Part shown: positions 34,017 through 43,123 of the stretch, in pieces
Position numbering within the stretch: the first letter of the stretch is position 1
How the letters are laid out: the number at the start of each line of letters is the position of its first letter
Assembly (NCBI GenBank): GCA_937860055.1
Contig: CALMBO010000029.1
Span: 489,372 to 553,371, forward strand
Origin: an uncultured Verrucomicrobiota bacterium
Lineage (GTDB): Bacteria > Verrucomicrobiota > Kiritimatiellia > CAIQIC01 > Lenti-01
Direction: 5' to 3'
Length of the DNA: 64,000 nucleotides
Notes under the pieces: model-generated
Databases searched by the model: none
What the model was told of the DNA's origin: nothing
Seen by the model: the letters and a program-made list of their open reading frames with translations, nothing else
Position numbers and translations under genes: made by a program

Positions 34017-35285
34017 CTACGCCCTCACCGCCGGCAGCCCCGCCCACCCTGTCGTGCTGGCCGCCGACTTCAGCTTTTGCCGCATCCGCCAGCGCTCGCC
34101 CAGCCCTTCGCCGGCGTAGTGGACCGCGCCGCGCCCCCGCGTCCGGTTGATCCGGTCCAGCGCGTCCATCAGCCGGTTTGACCTTCCCGTGTCGCCAGGC
34201 GTCTCGGCGAACAGCAACCCCTGCTCCGCGTTTTCGGGTGCCAAGTCCAGCAGCATCACCCCCGCCCGCTGGTAGGCGTATCCCTCATGGTAGATCCTCT
34301 CCAGCCCCTGCACGGCGCATGTGATTAGGATGCCCGAGTCCCGCGTCGGCTTGTCCAGCCCCGCCGTCGCGCTGTTCGCGTAGTGCTGGCCCGATTTGTC
34401 GAACGGGCTGGTGTGGACGAATACGCTGACCGCTCTGGCCCGCATTCGCTGCGCTCGCAGCTTTTCCCCCGCCCTCGTCGCAAAGGCTGTCACCGCCGCC
34501 ATCAGGTCGTCCAGCTTGTGCAGCTTCTCGCCGAAGCTCCGCGACACCATGATCTGCTTTCTCGGCGGCGGCACCAGTTCCAGCGGCAGGCACGAAACTC
34601 CCCCAAGTTCCCGGCAGGTCCGCTCCATCACCACGCCGAATAGCTTGCGCAGGCGCATTGGATCGGCCTCGGCCAGCGCCTGGGCGTTGGCGATGCCCAG
34701 CGCCCGTAGCCTAGCCCCCCAGCGGCCCGCTATGCCCCAGACGTCCTCCACGGGCAGCGCCGCCAGCGCATCCCTCGGCGAGGCCAGCGTGGACCACTCC
34801 AGCACGGGGCCGGCCGGGCTCTTGCCCTTCTTGGCCATCCGGTTCGCCACCTTGGCCAGCGTCTTGGTCTGCGCAATCCCCACCGAGACGGGGATGCCCG
34901 TCCACTTCCTGACTGTTTGGGCGATTTCCAGCCCGTAGGCCGTCAGGTCCCTCTTCATTCCCGTCAAATCCAAGAAGCACTCGTCGATCGAATAGACCTC
35001 CAAGGTGGGCGCGTAAGTGGCCAGCACCTGCATGACCCGCCGGGACAGGTCGCCGTAGAGCGCGTAGTTGGACGAGAAGACCGCCACGCCCATCCGGCGC
35101 AGGTCCTTCTCGACCTTGAAGTAGGCCGCCCCCATCTCGATTCCCAGCGCCTTGGCCTCGTTGGACCGGGCTATCACGCACCCGTCGTTGTTGGACAGCA
35201 CCACGATGGGCCGGCCCTCGAGCTTCGGCTGGAACACCCGCTCGCAGGAGGCGTAGAAGTTGTTGCAGTCCACGAGGGCGAACAT
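34017..35285 (-). CDS. umuC: DNA polymerase V catalytic subunit UmuC
   Basis: A 422-aa Y-family translesion polymerase. [16 protein letters not shown] carries the first catalytic Asp (D6). [11 protein letters not shown] holds D101 and E102, the metal-binding pair. The UmuC little-finger and C-terminal tail domains follow ([35 protein letters not shown]). Length equals that of E. coli UmuC. It follows umuD by 9 bp under an SOS box. It gives the element error-prone repair capacity after DNA damage. Confidence 0.96.
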   Translation of the reverse strand: MFALVDCNNFYASCERVFQPKLEGRPIVVLSNNDGCVIARSNEAKALGIEMGAAYFKVEKDLRRMGVAVFSSNYALYGDLSRRVMQVLATYAPTLEVYSIDECFLDLTGMKRDLTAYGLEIAQTVRKWTGIPVSVGIAQTKTLAKVANRMAKKGKSPAGPVLEWSTLASPRDALAALPVEDVWGIAGRWGARLRALGIANAQALAEADPMRLRKLFGVVMERTCRELGGVSCLPLELVPPPRKQIMVSRSFGEKLHKLDDLMAAVTAFATRAGEKLRAQRMRARAVSVFVHTSPFDKSGQHYANSATAGLDKPTRDSGILITCAVQGLERIYHEGYAYQRAGVMLLDLAPENAEQGLLFAETPGDTGRSNRLMDALDRINRTRGRGAVHYAGEGLGERWRMRQKLKSAASTTGWAGLPAVRA

Positions 35286-35294
35286 GGCGCCCTC

Positions 35295-35750
35295 CTATCC
35301 GTAGGACCGGATGACATGCGCGACGACGCCCCAGATCACCAGGTCCAGGCCATCCCGGACCTCGATGGGCTTGTACGCGGGGTTCTCGGGAATTAGGCGG
35401 GCGCGACGCCGTTCGATCACCAGCCGCTTCACCGTCAGCTCGCCGTTCACGACGGCCACGACGATGCTGCCCGACTTGGCCTCCAGAGAGCGGTCCACCA
35501 CCAGCAGGTCGCCGTTGTAGATGCCCGCGCCGGTCATGGAGTCGCCGTCCACTTTGACGACGAAGGTCGCGGCCGGATGCTTGACCAGGTGCTCGTTCAG
35601 GTCGAGCGGCGCCTCTAGGTGGTCGTCGGCGGGCGACGGAAATCCAGCGGCGATGCGGGAGGTGTAGAGCGGCAGCGGGAGCGTGGCCGCATTGAAGGCC
35701 ACGGGACGGGCCTTGCGGGGTCGTGGCTGAATTGTGGATTGCGCGCCCAT
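35295..35750 (-). CDS. umuD: UmuD protein, self-cleaving SOS mutagenesis subunit
   Basis: A 151-aa S24 peptidase. The cleavage site is A35-G36 in IAAGFPSP. The catalytic dyad is S71 in DGDSMTGAGI and K108 in LTVKRL. Cleavage after RecA activation would yield UmuD' and activate UmuC. Its start codon lies 8 bp from the LexA-type box. Confidence 0.95.
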   Translation of the reverse strand: MGAQSTIQPRPRKARPVAFNAATLPLPLYTSRIAAGFPSPADDHLEAPLDLNEHLVKHPAATFVVKVDGDSMTGAGIYNGDLLVVDRSLEAKSGSIVVAVVNGELTVKRLVIERRRARLIPENPAYKPIEVRDGLDLVIWGVVAHVIRSYG

Positions 35751-35757
35751 TTCGTAC

Positions 35758-35773
35758 CTGAACTATCGTTCAG
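35758..35773. promoter_or_regulatory. LexA-type SOS box before umuD
   Basis: CTGAACTATCGTTCAG is a perfect dyad with the core GAAC-N4-GTTC, the LexA/DinR box type known from Gram-positive and several other phyla rather than the CTGT-N8-ACAG box of gamma-proteobacteria. It sits directly upstream of umuD on the reverse strand. Confidence 0.85.
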
Positions 35774-35847
35774 ATTTGCTCCGCATTCAACTGAAATCAA
35801 TTTTGAAAGCCGGGAAACACCGCATCCCCTGAAAAGGCATGCCGTTA

Positions 35848-36432
35848 CTACGGCCGGGCGAGCAAGGCGGCTTCCCGCTTGCGGTACACGGCCCACGGTC
35901 GGGCGCCGAAGCGCCGTGCGGCCTGCCAGATGGCGAAGACTTCGGCCTGGCGCCCCGTCGAGCAAAGCATCTGGAGGAATAGGAAATCCGCCTGCCCGCG
36001 ATTCAGCCGCATCCACTCCCACTCGGCGGCGGTCGTCTTGCGAACGAAGCATCCGCCATCGCGGTAAAATGAATCGTGCGCATAAAATGCGTTGGCATGT
36101 CGGCCGAAGGGTTCGATGTCCGCCCAGGATTTCACCGTGTCGCGCAAGAAGAAGGGCGTGCTTCCCCCGTCGCTGATGCCATCCCCCACCCGGTACTCGA
36201 CGCCGGATTCGTGCCGCCACCGGAGGGGATCCTGTTCGTCCGCGATGATGAGGCGGCACGGCGGCCCGCTCTTGTAGCCAGCCTGAACGGCGGCCTCGTC
36301 GGTGACACATGATTCAGACGCCTTGCCCATCCAAGTTCCGCGAGGTCTCGCGCTCTTGACTGCCCAATTCTTGGCGTACTCGATGGCCTTGCGGGCGAGG
36401 ATGGACAGGATCGACGCGACGAATGGACTCAT
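35848..36432 (-). CDS. DUF1353 phage protein
   Basis: A 194-aa protein of the DUF1353 family found in many phages near virion or lysis genes. VGDGISDGGSTPFFLRDT is the family's DGxSTP motif. NAFYAHDSFYRDGG supplies the conserved AxxxHD, and RGQADFLFLQMLCSTG the ADxxF helix. The function is unknown. It overlaps the upstream membrane protein by 4 bp. The ATG at 36432 is fixed by that overlap. Confidence 0.8.
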   Translation of the reverse strand: MSPFVASILSILARKAIEYAKNWAVKSARPRGTWMGKASESCVTDEAAVQAGYKSGPPCRLIIADEQDPLRWRHESGVEYRVGDGISDGGSTPFFLRDTVKSWADIEPFGRHANAFYAHDSFYRDGGCFVRKTTAAEWEWMRLNRGQADFLFLQMLCSTGRQAEVFAIWQAARRFGARPWAVYRKREAALLARP

Positions 36433-36791
36433 GGGCCTGGCTTCTTCAGATGGTCGAGCAGGTACTGATTCATCCCGCATTGGGTCTGGGATTCCGCGAT
36501 ACTGCGGCTCAGGTGCTCGACGGCAGCAACGAATTTCTCCGTCCGCTCGTCATCTTTTCGGTCGCGCTCCAGGCGATAGGCTTCTTCCCGCTTATCCCTC
36601 TCGTCACGGCGGGTTTGGGCGTCGCGTTCTTTCCGGGTGGCCTCGAGCCATAGGCCGATGACGGCGAGGATTAGGAGCCCGATCACCCCGTATTCCCGAT
36701 AGGTTGAAAGGGCCTCGGGCACGGGGACCTGGGCGACCGTGCCGACTCCGAGGGCCAAGGCGGATGATTTGAACAGAAGGCAGGTGCTCAT
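36429..36791 (-). CDS. Small membrane protein with coiled coil, possible holin or spanin-like
   Basis: A 120-aa protein. A hydrophobic N terminus is followed by a membrane span (YGVIGLLILAVIGLWLEATR) and a highly charged coiled coil (RKERDAQTRRDERDKREEAY and on), then a helical tail. This layout is common in phage lysis-module proteins, but no endolysin is visible. It is coupled by ATGA overlaps at both ends to DUF1353 and to the 431-aa structural protein. Confidence 0.55.
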   Translation of the reverse strand: MSTCLLFKSSALALGVGTVAQVPVPEALSTYREYGVIGLLILAVIGLWLEATRKERDAQTRRDERDKREEAYRLERDRKDDERTEKFVAAVEHLSRSIAESQTQCGMNQYLLDHLKKPGP

Positions 36792-38083
36792 GGCTTCTCC
36801 AGGTAGAGGACAACCGCGTTCTGAACCGATTTCGGAACCGTGAGCCAAGTGACGCGGCTCATGGCGATGGAATACTCGTTGCTGGCCCAGAGCATGATGT
36901 CCAGGTTGTTGGTCGCCATCGGGGGCGGAAACTGGGCGCCGTATTTCACGTCCGGGAACAGGGGCGCATGCACCCCCAGCGTTTTGTTGTAGAGCGACAG
37001 GACAACCGGACTTGCGTTGGAGACGCCCAAAGTTCCTTCCACCCGACGGGTCAGGGATGCGCCGACGACGCGGCAATCACGGGGAACCGCGAAACCACGG
37101 AGACTGGAGTTATCGCCGCTCTGTGGCGCCAGTTCTCCGTGGATGTCAAAAAAGTAGTGGGGCCCGACCGTTCCCGCCGGGTTGAACATGCAGTGATAGG
37201 CTGTAAGCGTCCCCGCCGGTATGTCCGTCAGGTCTTCTCCGTCCCCAGTCAGAGTGCCCAGCACGGCGAGATTCGTCACCGAAATGGAGCCGACGTTGGT
37301 GAACATCTGCCCGTTGGCGTCGAGGGCATGAGTTCCGCCGGATAGCGGCAGATAGCCCGACAGCGAGTTCAACGCGGCATTGGCCGCGATGCTGGCCGAA
37401 GTCGCCAAGGCGCGGGCCGTCGCGTCCACGGTGTTGGTGATCTCTATCGCGTCGATGGCGGCCATGACGTAGTTCGTGGTCGCCAGAGGCGCCAAGGCCG
37501 CGTTGATCCCTTGCAGATGGCTGAACAAGGACGCCGTCGTGATCGAATAGGCCGAGGGGGTGAAGGTGGTCGCGATGTCGGTGTCCAGCGGACCTGAATC
37601 CGGACGGATCCAACCCCCGATGGCTTGCTGAACGAAGAGCAGCATGGCCATCAGGATTGGCAGCGCCCGTTCGGAATATGATCCCTTTTCCGGGATCGAA
37701 AAGTGCGGCGACGGGGTTCCGGCGGATTCGTCGGTCGCTTTGTAGCGGCCCAGCAGGATCTGGCGCAGGAATATGTCGGCCGCGTACCTGGCCCCGAGGG
37801 CCGCGCTGTCGATCGGCAGGCCCATCTCCATGGCGAGGGTGAAATACACGATGGTCTCAAGGTGGCGGACGGCGGATTGCGGCACCCAGGTTTCCCGGGG
37901 GTCCACGATGTTGGCCGGGACGCTCTTCAGGTTGTCCCGGAACTCGCGGATGATGTTGTCCATGATCTCCACAAGCCGGCCGGAGCGGTCGGGATTGGCG
38001 ACCAGCCAGGTCTCGTACCGGGCCTTCACGTCGGTCGGCATGTGGGCCAGGATGTCTTCGATTTTGATCTCAACCCATTCCAT
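36788..38083 (-). CDS. Probable virion structural protein with fibre-like C terminus
   Basis: A 431-aa protein. Residues 1-150 are helical and acidic (MEWVEIKIEDILAHMPTDVK and on), resembling small head-completion or adaptor-type proteins. The rest is rich in Thr, Ala, Ser and Gly with periodic beta segments (SISVTNLAVLGTLTGDGEDL) such as those of tail fibres. The last 130 residues may be a receptor-binding or carbohydrate-binding tip. The exact role is unknown. It lies 62 bp downstream of the capsid gene. Confidence 0.5.
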   Translation of the reverse strand: MEWVEIKIEDILAHMPTDVKARYETWLVANPDRSGRLVEIMDNIIREFRDNLKSVPANIVDPRETWVPQSAVRHLETIVYFTLAMEMGLPIDSAALGARYAADIFLRQILLGRYKATDESAGTPSPHFSIPEKGSYSERALPILMAMLLFVQQAIGGWIRPDSGPLDTDIATTFTPSAYSITTASLFSHLQGINAALAPLATTNYVMAAIDAIEITNTVDATARALATSASIAANAALNSLSGYLPLSGGTHALDANGQMFTNVGSISVTNLAVLGTLTGDGEDLTDIPAGTLTAYHCMFNPAGTVGPHYFFDIHGELAPQSGDNSSLRGFAVPRDCRVVGASLTRRVEGTLGVSNASPVVLSLYNKTLGVHAPLFPDVKYGAQFPPPMATNNLDIMLWASNEYSIAMSRVTWLTVPKSVQNAVVLYLEKP

Positions 38084-38145
38084 ATGGCCTCCAAGAAAAA
38101 ACGGGCGGCGGCCCGCGCCACCGCCCGTCAGAGGAAGATCTGCCT

Positions 38146-39069
38146 CTAGGCGATGTTCAGCCGGATCACGGCGGCGCTGTTGGTGACGCGGACGTCTTCG
38201 GACCAGTCGAACTTGGCGACTTCGGCGCGGCCGTCCTCGCGGGTGTACGAGCCGGGCACCATCCACTTGTTCATCAGACGAAATGTCTTCATGAACGAGG
38301 GATCGCGGCGGTCGGGGGTATCCCGGCGCGCGAAGATGAGGACGGCGTTATCCAGGAGAAACTGGATGTTCTTCGCTTTGCCCTCGGGCGCGTTGTCATA
38401 GACCATGAAACTGGTCATGGTCTTGGGGCTGGCCAGCAGAAGCTGCTGGGCGACGTTCTCGGTCGGGATGGCCAGCGAAGTCTTGCTGCCAGCGAGGAAG
38501 CGCGAGCGCACGGCCGGGGAATTCTTGAACTTCTGCCAGGCGGAAACGCCGAACAGCACCCCCACCCCCATCGCCGAGCCATAGGCGGCGGCCTTAATGA
38601 CGTCCTTGACGGCGGAGTCGAGGTCGTCCACGGGATCGGCGCTGGTGTCCCAGGTCTTGCTGGCGCCCCCGCCCGCCGCTTCGAGGGCGGCATCGATCAC
38701 GGTCTTCTCGTGGGCCAGGGCAGCGACTTCGGCCACGGCCACCGCGCCTTCGCGCAGGACATCCTCGAGGGCCTCCGCCTCAAGCTGCTCCAGATTGTCC
38801 ACGGGATAATCCAGGGCATGCGGTTCGCAGTTGTAGAATGCATCGGTGGTTTCGAAACGCAACTCGGTCGCGCGGCCGCCGATGGCCCGGAGCGTGTTCG
38901 GCAGCCGGAAGCGGTTCTTCTCGGTATAGACCTTGTAGCGGCCGTTCATCACGCCCACGGGCACCGTGGGGGCGATGAAGTCGGCGACCGGCTGGACGGT
39001 CTGCTGGGCGGCGCCCTGCGCGAATTCGCGGAGGGTCGGGCTGCTGGAAATGGATGAGAGTCGGTTCAT
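38146..39069 (-). CDS. Probable major capsid protein
   Basis: A 307-aa protein in the position of a capsid gene after protease and decoration genes. Features typical of Mu-type (T protein) and HK97-fold coat proteins are TVQPVADFIAPTVPVGVMNG, YKVYTEKNRFRLPNTLRAIG, EALEDVLREGAVAVAEVAAL (long spine-helix region) and GVLFGVSAWQKFKNSP. There is no signal peptide or enzyme motif. Identity rests on position, length and pattern, with no single decisive motif. Confidence 0.65.
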   Translation of the reverse strand: MNRLSSISSSPTLREFAQGAAQQTVQPVADFIAPTVPVGVMNGRYKVYTEKNRFRLPNTLRAIGGRATELRFETTDAFYNCEPHALDYPVDNLEQLEAEALEDVLREGAVAVAEVAALAHEKTVIDAALEAAGGGASKTWDTSADPVDDLDSAVKDVIKAAAYGSAMGVGVLFGVSAWQKFKNSPAVRSRFLAGSKTSLAIPTENVAQQLLLASPKTMTSFMVYDNAPEGKAKNIQFLLDNAVLIFARRDTPDRRDPSFMKTFRLMNKWMVPGSYTREDGRAEVAKFDWSEDVRVTNSAAVIRLNIA

Positions 39070-39085
39070 GGTTATGCTCCTTTGT

Positions 39086-39739
39086 TTACGGGATCTGATA
39101 CATGGGGACGGCGTAGGTATCGCCATCGTAAGTCACGACGAAGAAGGCGGCATTGGTGGCCGTGCCGGTGGGAAGATTCGTCAGCGCCGCTGCCACGACG
39201 GTTCCGGGCGCGGCGATGGACGCGAACTCGGGTGCCCCGGCGAATGAGGCGTTCCCGCTTACGGCGAGTCCACCAACGGCATGGATATAGCCCCCCACCG
39301 TGAGGTTGTTGGAGATGCCCACCGCCCCCGAAGGGGCGATGCTGACGCGGGGATTCGTACCGGACAGGAACAGCAGATTGTCGCTGGACGCGTGATTGAT
39401 GATCGCCCACTGGTCGACAGACCCGGCTCCGGTGTTCGCCCAAAGGAGCAACTCCGCATTCTGGTTCGTGCTGCCCTTGGCGTGGAACTGGCCGGCCCCG
39501 CCGGAGCGGTAGGATCTCACGGTGCCGTGGCCTTCGATGGTCCCCTCCACGGTGGCGACGCCGCCAACCGTCAGGTTGGTGGCGACGGCCAGATTTCCGG
39601 CGGCGGACGCATCGACGCCCAGGATGGAGTTGATCGTCGCGACGCGAACGCCCTCCCGGAAGGTGTACTCGGGATCTGCGGCGAAGGCCACGGCTGCCGC
39701 AAGAAATGCGACGGCCAGGATGGAAAACCGCTTGGCCAT
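39086..39739 (-). CDS. Exported beta-repeat protein inside the head module
   Basis: A 217-aa protein with a clear signal peptide (MAKRFSILAVAFLAAAVAFA) followed by Gly/Ala/Val repeats: NLAVATNLTVGGVATVEGTI and ISNNLTVGGYIHAVGGLAVS share the motif NLTVGG. The pattern resembles trimeric fibre shafts. An export signal is unusual for a virion protein made in the cytoplasm, so it may coat or modify the host surface instead. It ends 16 bp before the capsid gene and starts just after the decoration gene. Confidence 0.6.
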   Translation of the reverse strand: MAKRFSILAVAFLAAAVAFAADPEYTFREGVRVATINSILGVDASAAGNLAVATNLTVGGVATVEGTIEGHGTVRSYRSGGAGQFHAKGSTNQNAELLLWANTGAGSVDQWAIINHASSDNLLFLSGTNPRVSIAPSGAVGISNNLTVGGYIHAVGGLAVSGNASFAGAPEFASIAAPGTVVAAALTNLPTGTATNAAFFVVTYDGDTYAVPMYQIP

Positions 39740-39741
39740 CG

Positions 39742-40161
39742 CTACACCACCGTGATGTAGCCGATCAAGGCCGGGCGGGCCCGGACCAGCTGGCCATCCA
39801 CGCCAACCTCTTCGGCGATGGCGATGCCGCGATAGGTGCCGGCAACGGAAGGCAAAACCTTGACCATTCCATCCATCGTGCCGTCGATGTCGGCGGGCAC
39901 GAGGACATCGCCAGGAATGCAAGCCCCACTCAAGCGGATGCGCACGTTCCGGTCAGGCGACATCGGCAGGGCCGCGACGCTATTGCCGGCCTCGTCCCCG
40001 TCCGTCAGGATGAACAGGGCGAGGTCGGTCACGGCGTCGGGAAGTGCGAACTTGGCGACGGTGGAGTCGTTGACGATTTTGACGAGCAGCCCTTCCTTGC
40101 CGGTCAGCTCTTCATTGGCGGGCAGAACGATCTGCCCCGCTTGGACATTGGTTTGGCTCAT
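39742..40161 (-). CDS. Probable capsid decoration protein
   Basis: A 139-aa beta-rich protein in the usual place of a head decoration gene, between scaffold/protease and coat. ANEELTGKEGLLVKIVNDST, FALPDAVTDLALFILTDGDE and IPGDVLVPADIDGTMDGMVK match the style of DUF2190-like decoration proteins. It starts 3 bp after the 185-aa gene stop. Assignment is by position and fold impression. Confidence 0.55.
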   Translation of the reverse strand: MSQTNVQAGQIVLPANEELTGKEGLLVKIVNDSTVAKFALPDAVTDLALFILTDGDEAGNSVAALPMSPDRNVRIRLSGACIPGDVLVPADIDGTMDGMVKVLPSVAGTYRGIAIAEEVGVDGQLVRARPALIGYITVV

Positions 40162-40164
40162 GGG

Positions 40165-40722
40165 CTACTCCTTGGTGATTTCTTTTTCGGCGCGGGCGAA
40201 CGCCGTGATGAACGGAATGTTCTGGGTCTTGGCGATTTCGTGGGCGCGGTTGCGGATCGCGGAGGCCGCCGACTGGACGGCTCTGGACGCATCGGCGGGA
40301 TTCGCGACGCTCGCGACGGTCCGCTCGATGGCCGCCAGCCGGTTGCGCAGCGGAATCGTGCGCGGGGGCTCGGCGGGGACCGCCTCGGTCTTTACCCGCT
40401 CGCGAAGGGCCGCGAGGGCATCAATTGCGGCAGACCGGTTCTGAAGGATCTGCTCCTTCCAGAACGGGGCGTGGGCTTCGTCGATCACGTCGCCGAAGTC
40501 CTGGATAACGCGGTTTGTCAGCGCGTCCTCCATCGCCACGGCGTCCTGCAGGACCCCTTCGTATTTCTCCTGAAGGTTTGCGATAAGGTTCACGAGGACA
40601 GTGATGAGTTCGACGTCGCTCGCGGTTTCGGGCAGGTTGACCATCGTCTTGATCTGGGCGATGTCCACTCGGGTTTCCTCGGGGGCGGCGGCTTCGGTTT
40701 TCGGTGCGGTCGATTCGGGCAT
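40165..40722 (-). CDS. Acidic helical protein, possible scaffold
   Basis: A 185-aa protein, almost all helix and acidic at the N terminus. The C-terminal part (NRAHEIAKTQNIPFITAFAR) resembles the tail of Mu-type I/Z scaffold proteins. A strong AAGGAG ribosome site precedes the ATG, and a predicted phage promoter lies 38-72 bp upstream. It may be a separate scaffold for the coat protein. Confidence 0.5.
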   Translation of the reverse strand: MPESTAPKTEAAAPEETRVDIAQIKTMVNLPETASDVELITVLVNLIANLQEKYEGVLQDAVAMEDALTNRVIQDFGDVIDEAHAPFWKEQILQNRSAAIDALAALRERVKTEAVPAEPPRTIPLRNRLAAIERTVASVANPADASRAVQSAASAIRNRAHEIAKTQNIPFITAFARAEKEITKE

Positions 40723-40759
40723 GGCAATCTCCTTAACTAGAATTCAACTATCGATGATG

Positions 40760-40794
40760 ATTATGCTTCATTGTGGTCATATGCGCATAAATGG
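40760..40794 (-). promoter_or_regulatory. Predicted phage promoter P1
   Basis: On the reverse strand, TTTATGCGCATATGACC is followed after 9 nt by CATAAT, a -10-like hexamer, 38 bp before the 185-aa gene. The same block, at the same 9-nt distance from a -10-like hexamer, occurs before the portal gene (P2). Confidence 0.55.
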
Positions 40795-40855
40795 CGGCAG
40801 AACATGCGGATTTATAAGGGTTTTTCGACGATTTGCGTGCAAGTCTCAAAGCGGC

Positions 40856-43120
40856 CTATGGGCGGTAGTTGGCAAGAAAGTCATCGAGAGCGCGAAAATC
40901 GGAGGCGGTGGCTTGCGGACGGCGGGTTGGCGATTGCAGTTCGCGGCCAAGGCGCGCTTCTTGCGCCAGCTGCCAATCGGATTTGATCACCGAAGGCGGA
41001 CGGGGCGAACGATTCAGCGTCCTCTGGGCGCGTTCGTTGTATTCCAGCGACCCGAGAACGGCGAGGGCCGCATTCCAGGCCTGCGCGGCGCCTGTGCCGG
41101 ACTTCGGCATCATTCCGAAAATGCCGCTGTTGCCCGTGGTCATGAGCCCGAGCCCCGCCTTGTCGGAGATGTTCGCCCATTGCGGGTACGGCAGGGACTG
41201 GCCGGTCTTCCGCTGGTAGTTCGCCTCGCGGCGCTCCTGGACCGTCTTTTCTTTCCCAACCCACGGCAACGCCGCCCGTCCTTGGTCGGACCATATCCCG
41301 ATCTTCTCCGCCTGCGCCTTGGCCCGCGCCTGGTCGTAGGCTTCCTGCCGATCTCCCCTGCCAGACAGCTCTCGATAGTGGATGTCCGCCAGCCCTTCCC
41401 GGATGAGCGTCTTGTTCACATCGCGGGCGGGAATGACCTTGCCGAGATACGGGACCCGCAAAAGCTGATCGAACGGCTTGGGTAGCGTTTCCACCGTGCG
41501 GACGGCGCGGCCGTACTTGTCGAAGCCCCCGGCCTTGGGGTTGGAGTCTTCGACCAGCCGCACATATTGGTTGTCCTTCACGAGTTGCTGGATTCTTTGC
41601 TGGGCTTCGGCCCCGAGATATTCGCCCGTGCGACGCTCGGGATGATCCGGATCGTTAGATTGGGCATGCGGCACTTCCGGCGCGTTCATGTCGGACATCC
41701 GCACGGTACTTCCGCGCAAGGCCAGCGTATCTGCATCTGCGTATTGGCCGGGCTGGCGTAGATCAAGGGTACTGCGACGGGCCTTGGCCATCGCATCCCC
41801 GGCCTGCCAGTTGATGAATGCGGCGGCGGCTGGTGCGAACTGCCAGATTTCCTTGCCCTGGATATTGCGGGGTTTGTTCTCCGCCAGCTTGGCAAGGGCC
41901 GCATTGGCCTCGTGGGCGGAGATCCTCCCGGCCTCCTGGTCCGCCTTGATCGCGTCATAGTCGGCGCGATAGGCGCCGACGCTGGCTTGGTAGGACTTCA
42001 GCCCCGGCCGAAACAGCTTTTCGATGGGGTTGCCCGTCGTTCCAACGGCCATAGACCCGAGGGTTCCGAGCAATCCGCGCGGCGTGTCCGATGGGATCGT
42101 GAAGTCGCGGCCTGCACGGAGAGCGCTTTCGCGTTCCTTTTGGTAATGGCGGATGGCCATTTCATCGCGCGCCGCGACGCCCGCCATGCCGGTAGCGACA
42201 TAGGCCTTCTTGAACCAGTCCATCTTGCTGGCGGGCTTGGTTGCCAGATCCTTTATCGACGAGCCGGTGAAGTCGCTGAACGCACTGTAGGCGCTGTGGG
42301 CTTTCTTGAGGGCGTTCGCCACGGGCGCAGGCATCTTGCCGCCAAGCCACTTGAAAGGAGCGGAAAGCGCGTTGTCGATTCCCGCGACAAGAGATTTTCC
42401 GGCGGCGGCCAGCTTGGTGCCGCCCAGCGCGGCGCGGCCGTACTGATGCAGGGAGCCAAGCAGGCCTATCGAGCCCACGTAGCCGGCAATCTGGCTGGCC
42501 ATGCCAAGGAACTTGTCGGCGACCGGATTGAGGGTGGGATTGTTTTCGCGGTAGGAGTCGATCCCGTACTTGCTCGCAAAACCACCGATGGCGGAAAGCA
42601 GACGGGCGTGCTCGCCTATGGCGGACTGCGCGAGGCTCGTCCCCTTCCAGGCTGCGCCGAGTTTCGAGAGCGCCCCGATGCCGAGCGCCCCCAGGAGGGA
42701 TTCGCGGGCGACCGTGGCCGCGCCGCGCGAAAAGTCGTAGTCGCCGCCTTGCAGCGTGGAGGAATCGATCATGCCGAGGGCCTGGCCCAACCGGGTCCGT
42801 GCCAAGGCATCCGACGCGCCGAACGTGAGCTTGTCCTGAACGATGGCGCTGCCTCCGCGCGCGCCCTCGACGGCCCCGCTGAAAAACGCCTTTGTCTTGT
42901 CCCACCAGGATGGGGCGTTGTCGCCGTCGTAGATTTTGATCCCGGCCGCCCGCATCCGGTCGTACTGCGCGGCCAAGTCGTTGCCGCCCGACGACGAGGA
43001 CCCCGATCCTCCACCTCCACCCCCTCCCCCTCCCCGCATGCTTGCGAACATGGCCTTGCGCTGCTCATCACTCATGGGCTGGCCCGAACGGCGCCCCCAA
43101 TTGGCAAGGACGGCTTCCAT
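40856..43120 (-). CDS. Large internal virion protein with SNase-like domain
   Basis: A 754-aa protein. N-terminal SDEQRKAMFASM is followed by nine Gly. Residues 50-330 are Ala/Gly-rich helices with amphipathic stretches (ARESLLGALGIGALSKLGAA), which suit an internal or ejected protein. Residues about 460-610 match the staphylococcal nuclease fold: TLALRGSTVRMSDMNAPEVP, EAQQRIQQLVKDNQYVRLVE, FDKYGRAVRTV, DVNKTLIREGLADIHY and the usual end KAEKIGIW. A Pro/Arg-rich tail follows. I infer an ejected virion protein carrying a nuclease. It starts 3 bp after the protease gene stop. Confidence 0.65.
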   Translation of the reverse strand: MEAVLANWGRRSGQPMSDEQRKAMFASMRGGGGGGGGGSGSSSSGGNDLAAQYDRMRAAGIKIYDGDNAPSWWDKTKAFFSGAVEGARGGSAIVQDKLTFGASDALARTRLGQALGMIDSSTLQGGDYDFSRGAATVARESLLGALGIGALSKLGAAWKGTSLAQSAIGEHARLLSAIGGFASKYGIDSYRENNPTLNPVADKFLGMASQIAGYVGSIGLLGSLHQYGRAALGGTKLAAAGKSLVAGIDNALSAPFKWLGGKMPAPVANALKKAHSAYSAFSDFTGSSIKDLATKPASKMDWFKKAYVATGMAGVAARDEMAIRHYQKERESALRAGRDFTIPSDTPRGLLGTLGSMAVGTTGNPIEKLFRPGLKSYQASVGAYRADYDAIKADQEAGRISAHEANAALAKLAENKPRNIQGKEIWQFAPAAAAFINWQAGDAMAKARRSTLDLRQPGQYADADTLALRGSTVRMSDMNAPEVPHAQSNDPDHPERRTGEYLGAEAQQRIQQLVKDNQYVRLVEDSNPKAGGFDKYGRAVRTVETLPKPFDQLLRVPYLGKVIPARDVNKTLIREGLADIHYRELSGRGDRQEAYDQARAKAQAEKIGIWSDQGRAALPWVGKEKTVQERREANYQRKTGQSLPYPQWANISDKAGLGLMTTGNSGIFGMMPKSGTGAAQAWNAALAVLGSLEYNERAQRTLNRSPRPPSVIKSDWQLAQEARLGRELQSPTRRPQATASDFRALDDFLANYRP

Positions 43121-43123
43121 GGA

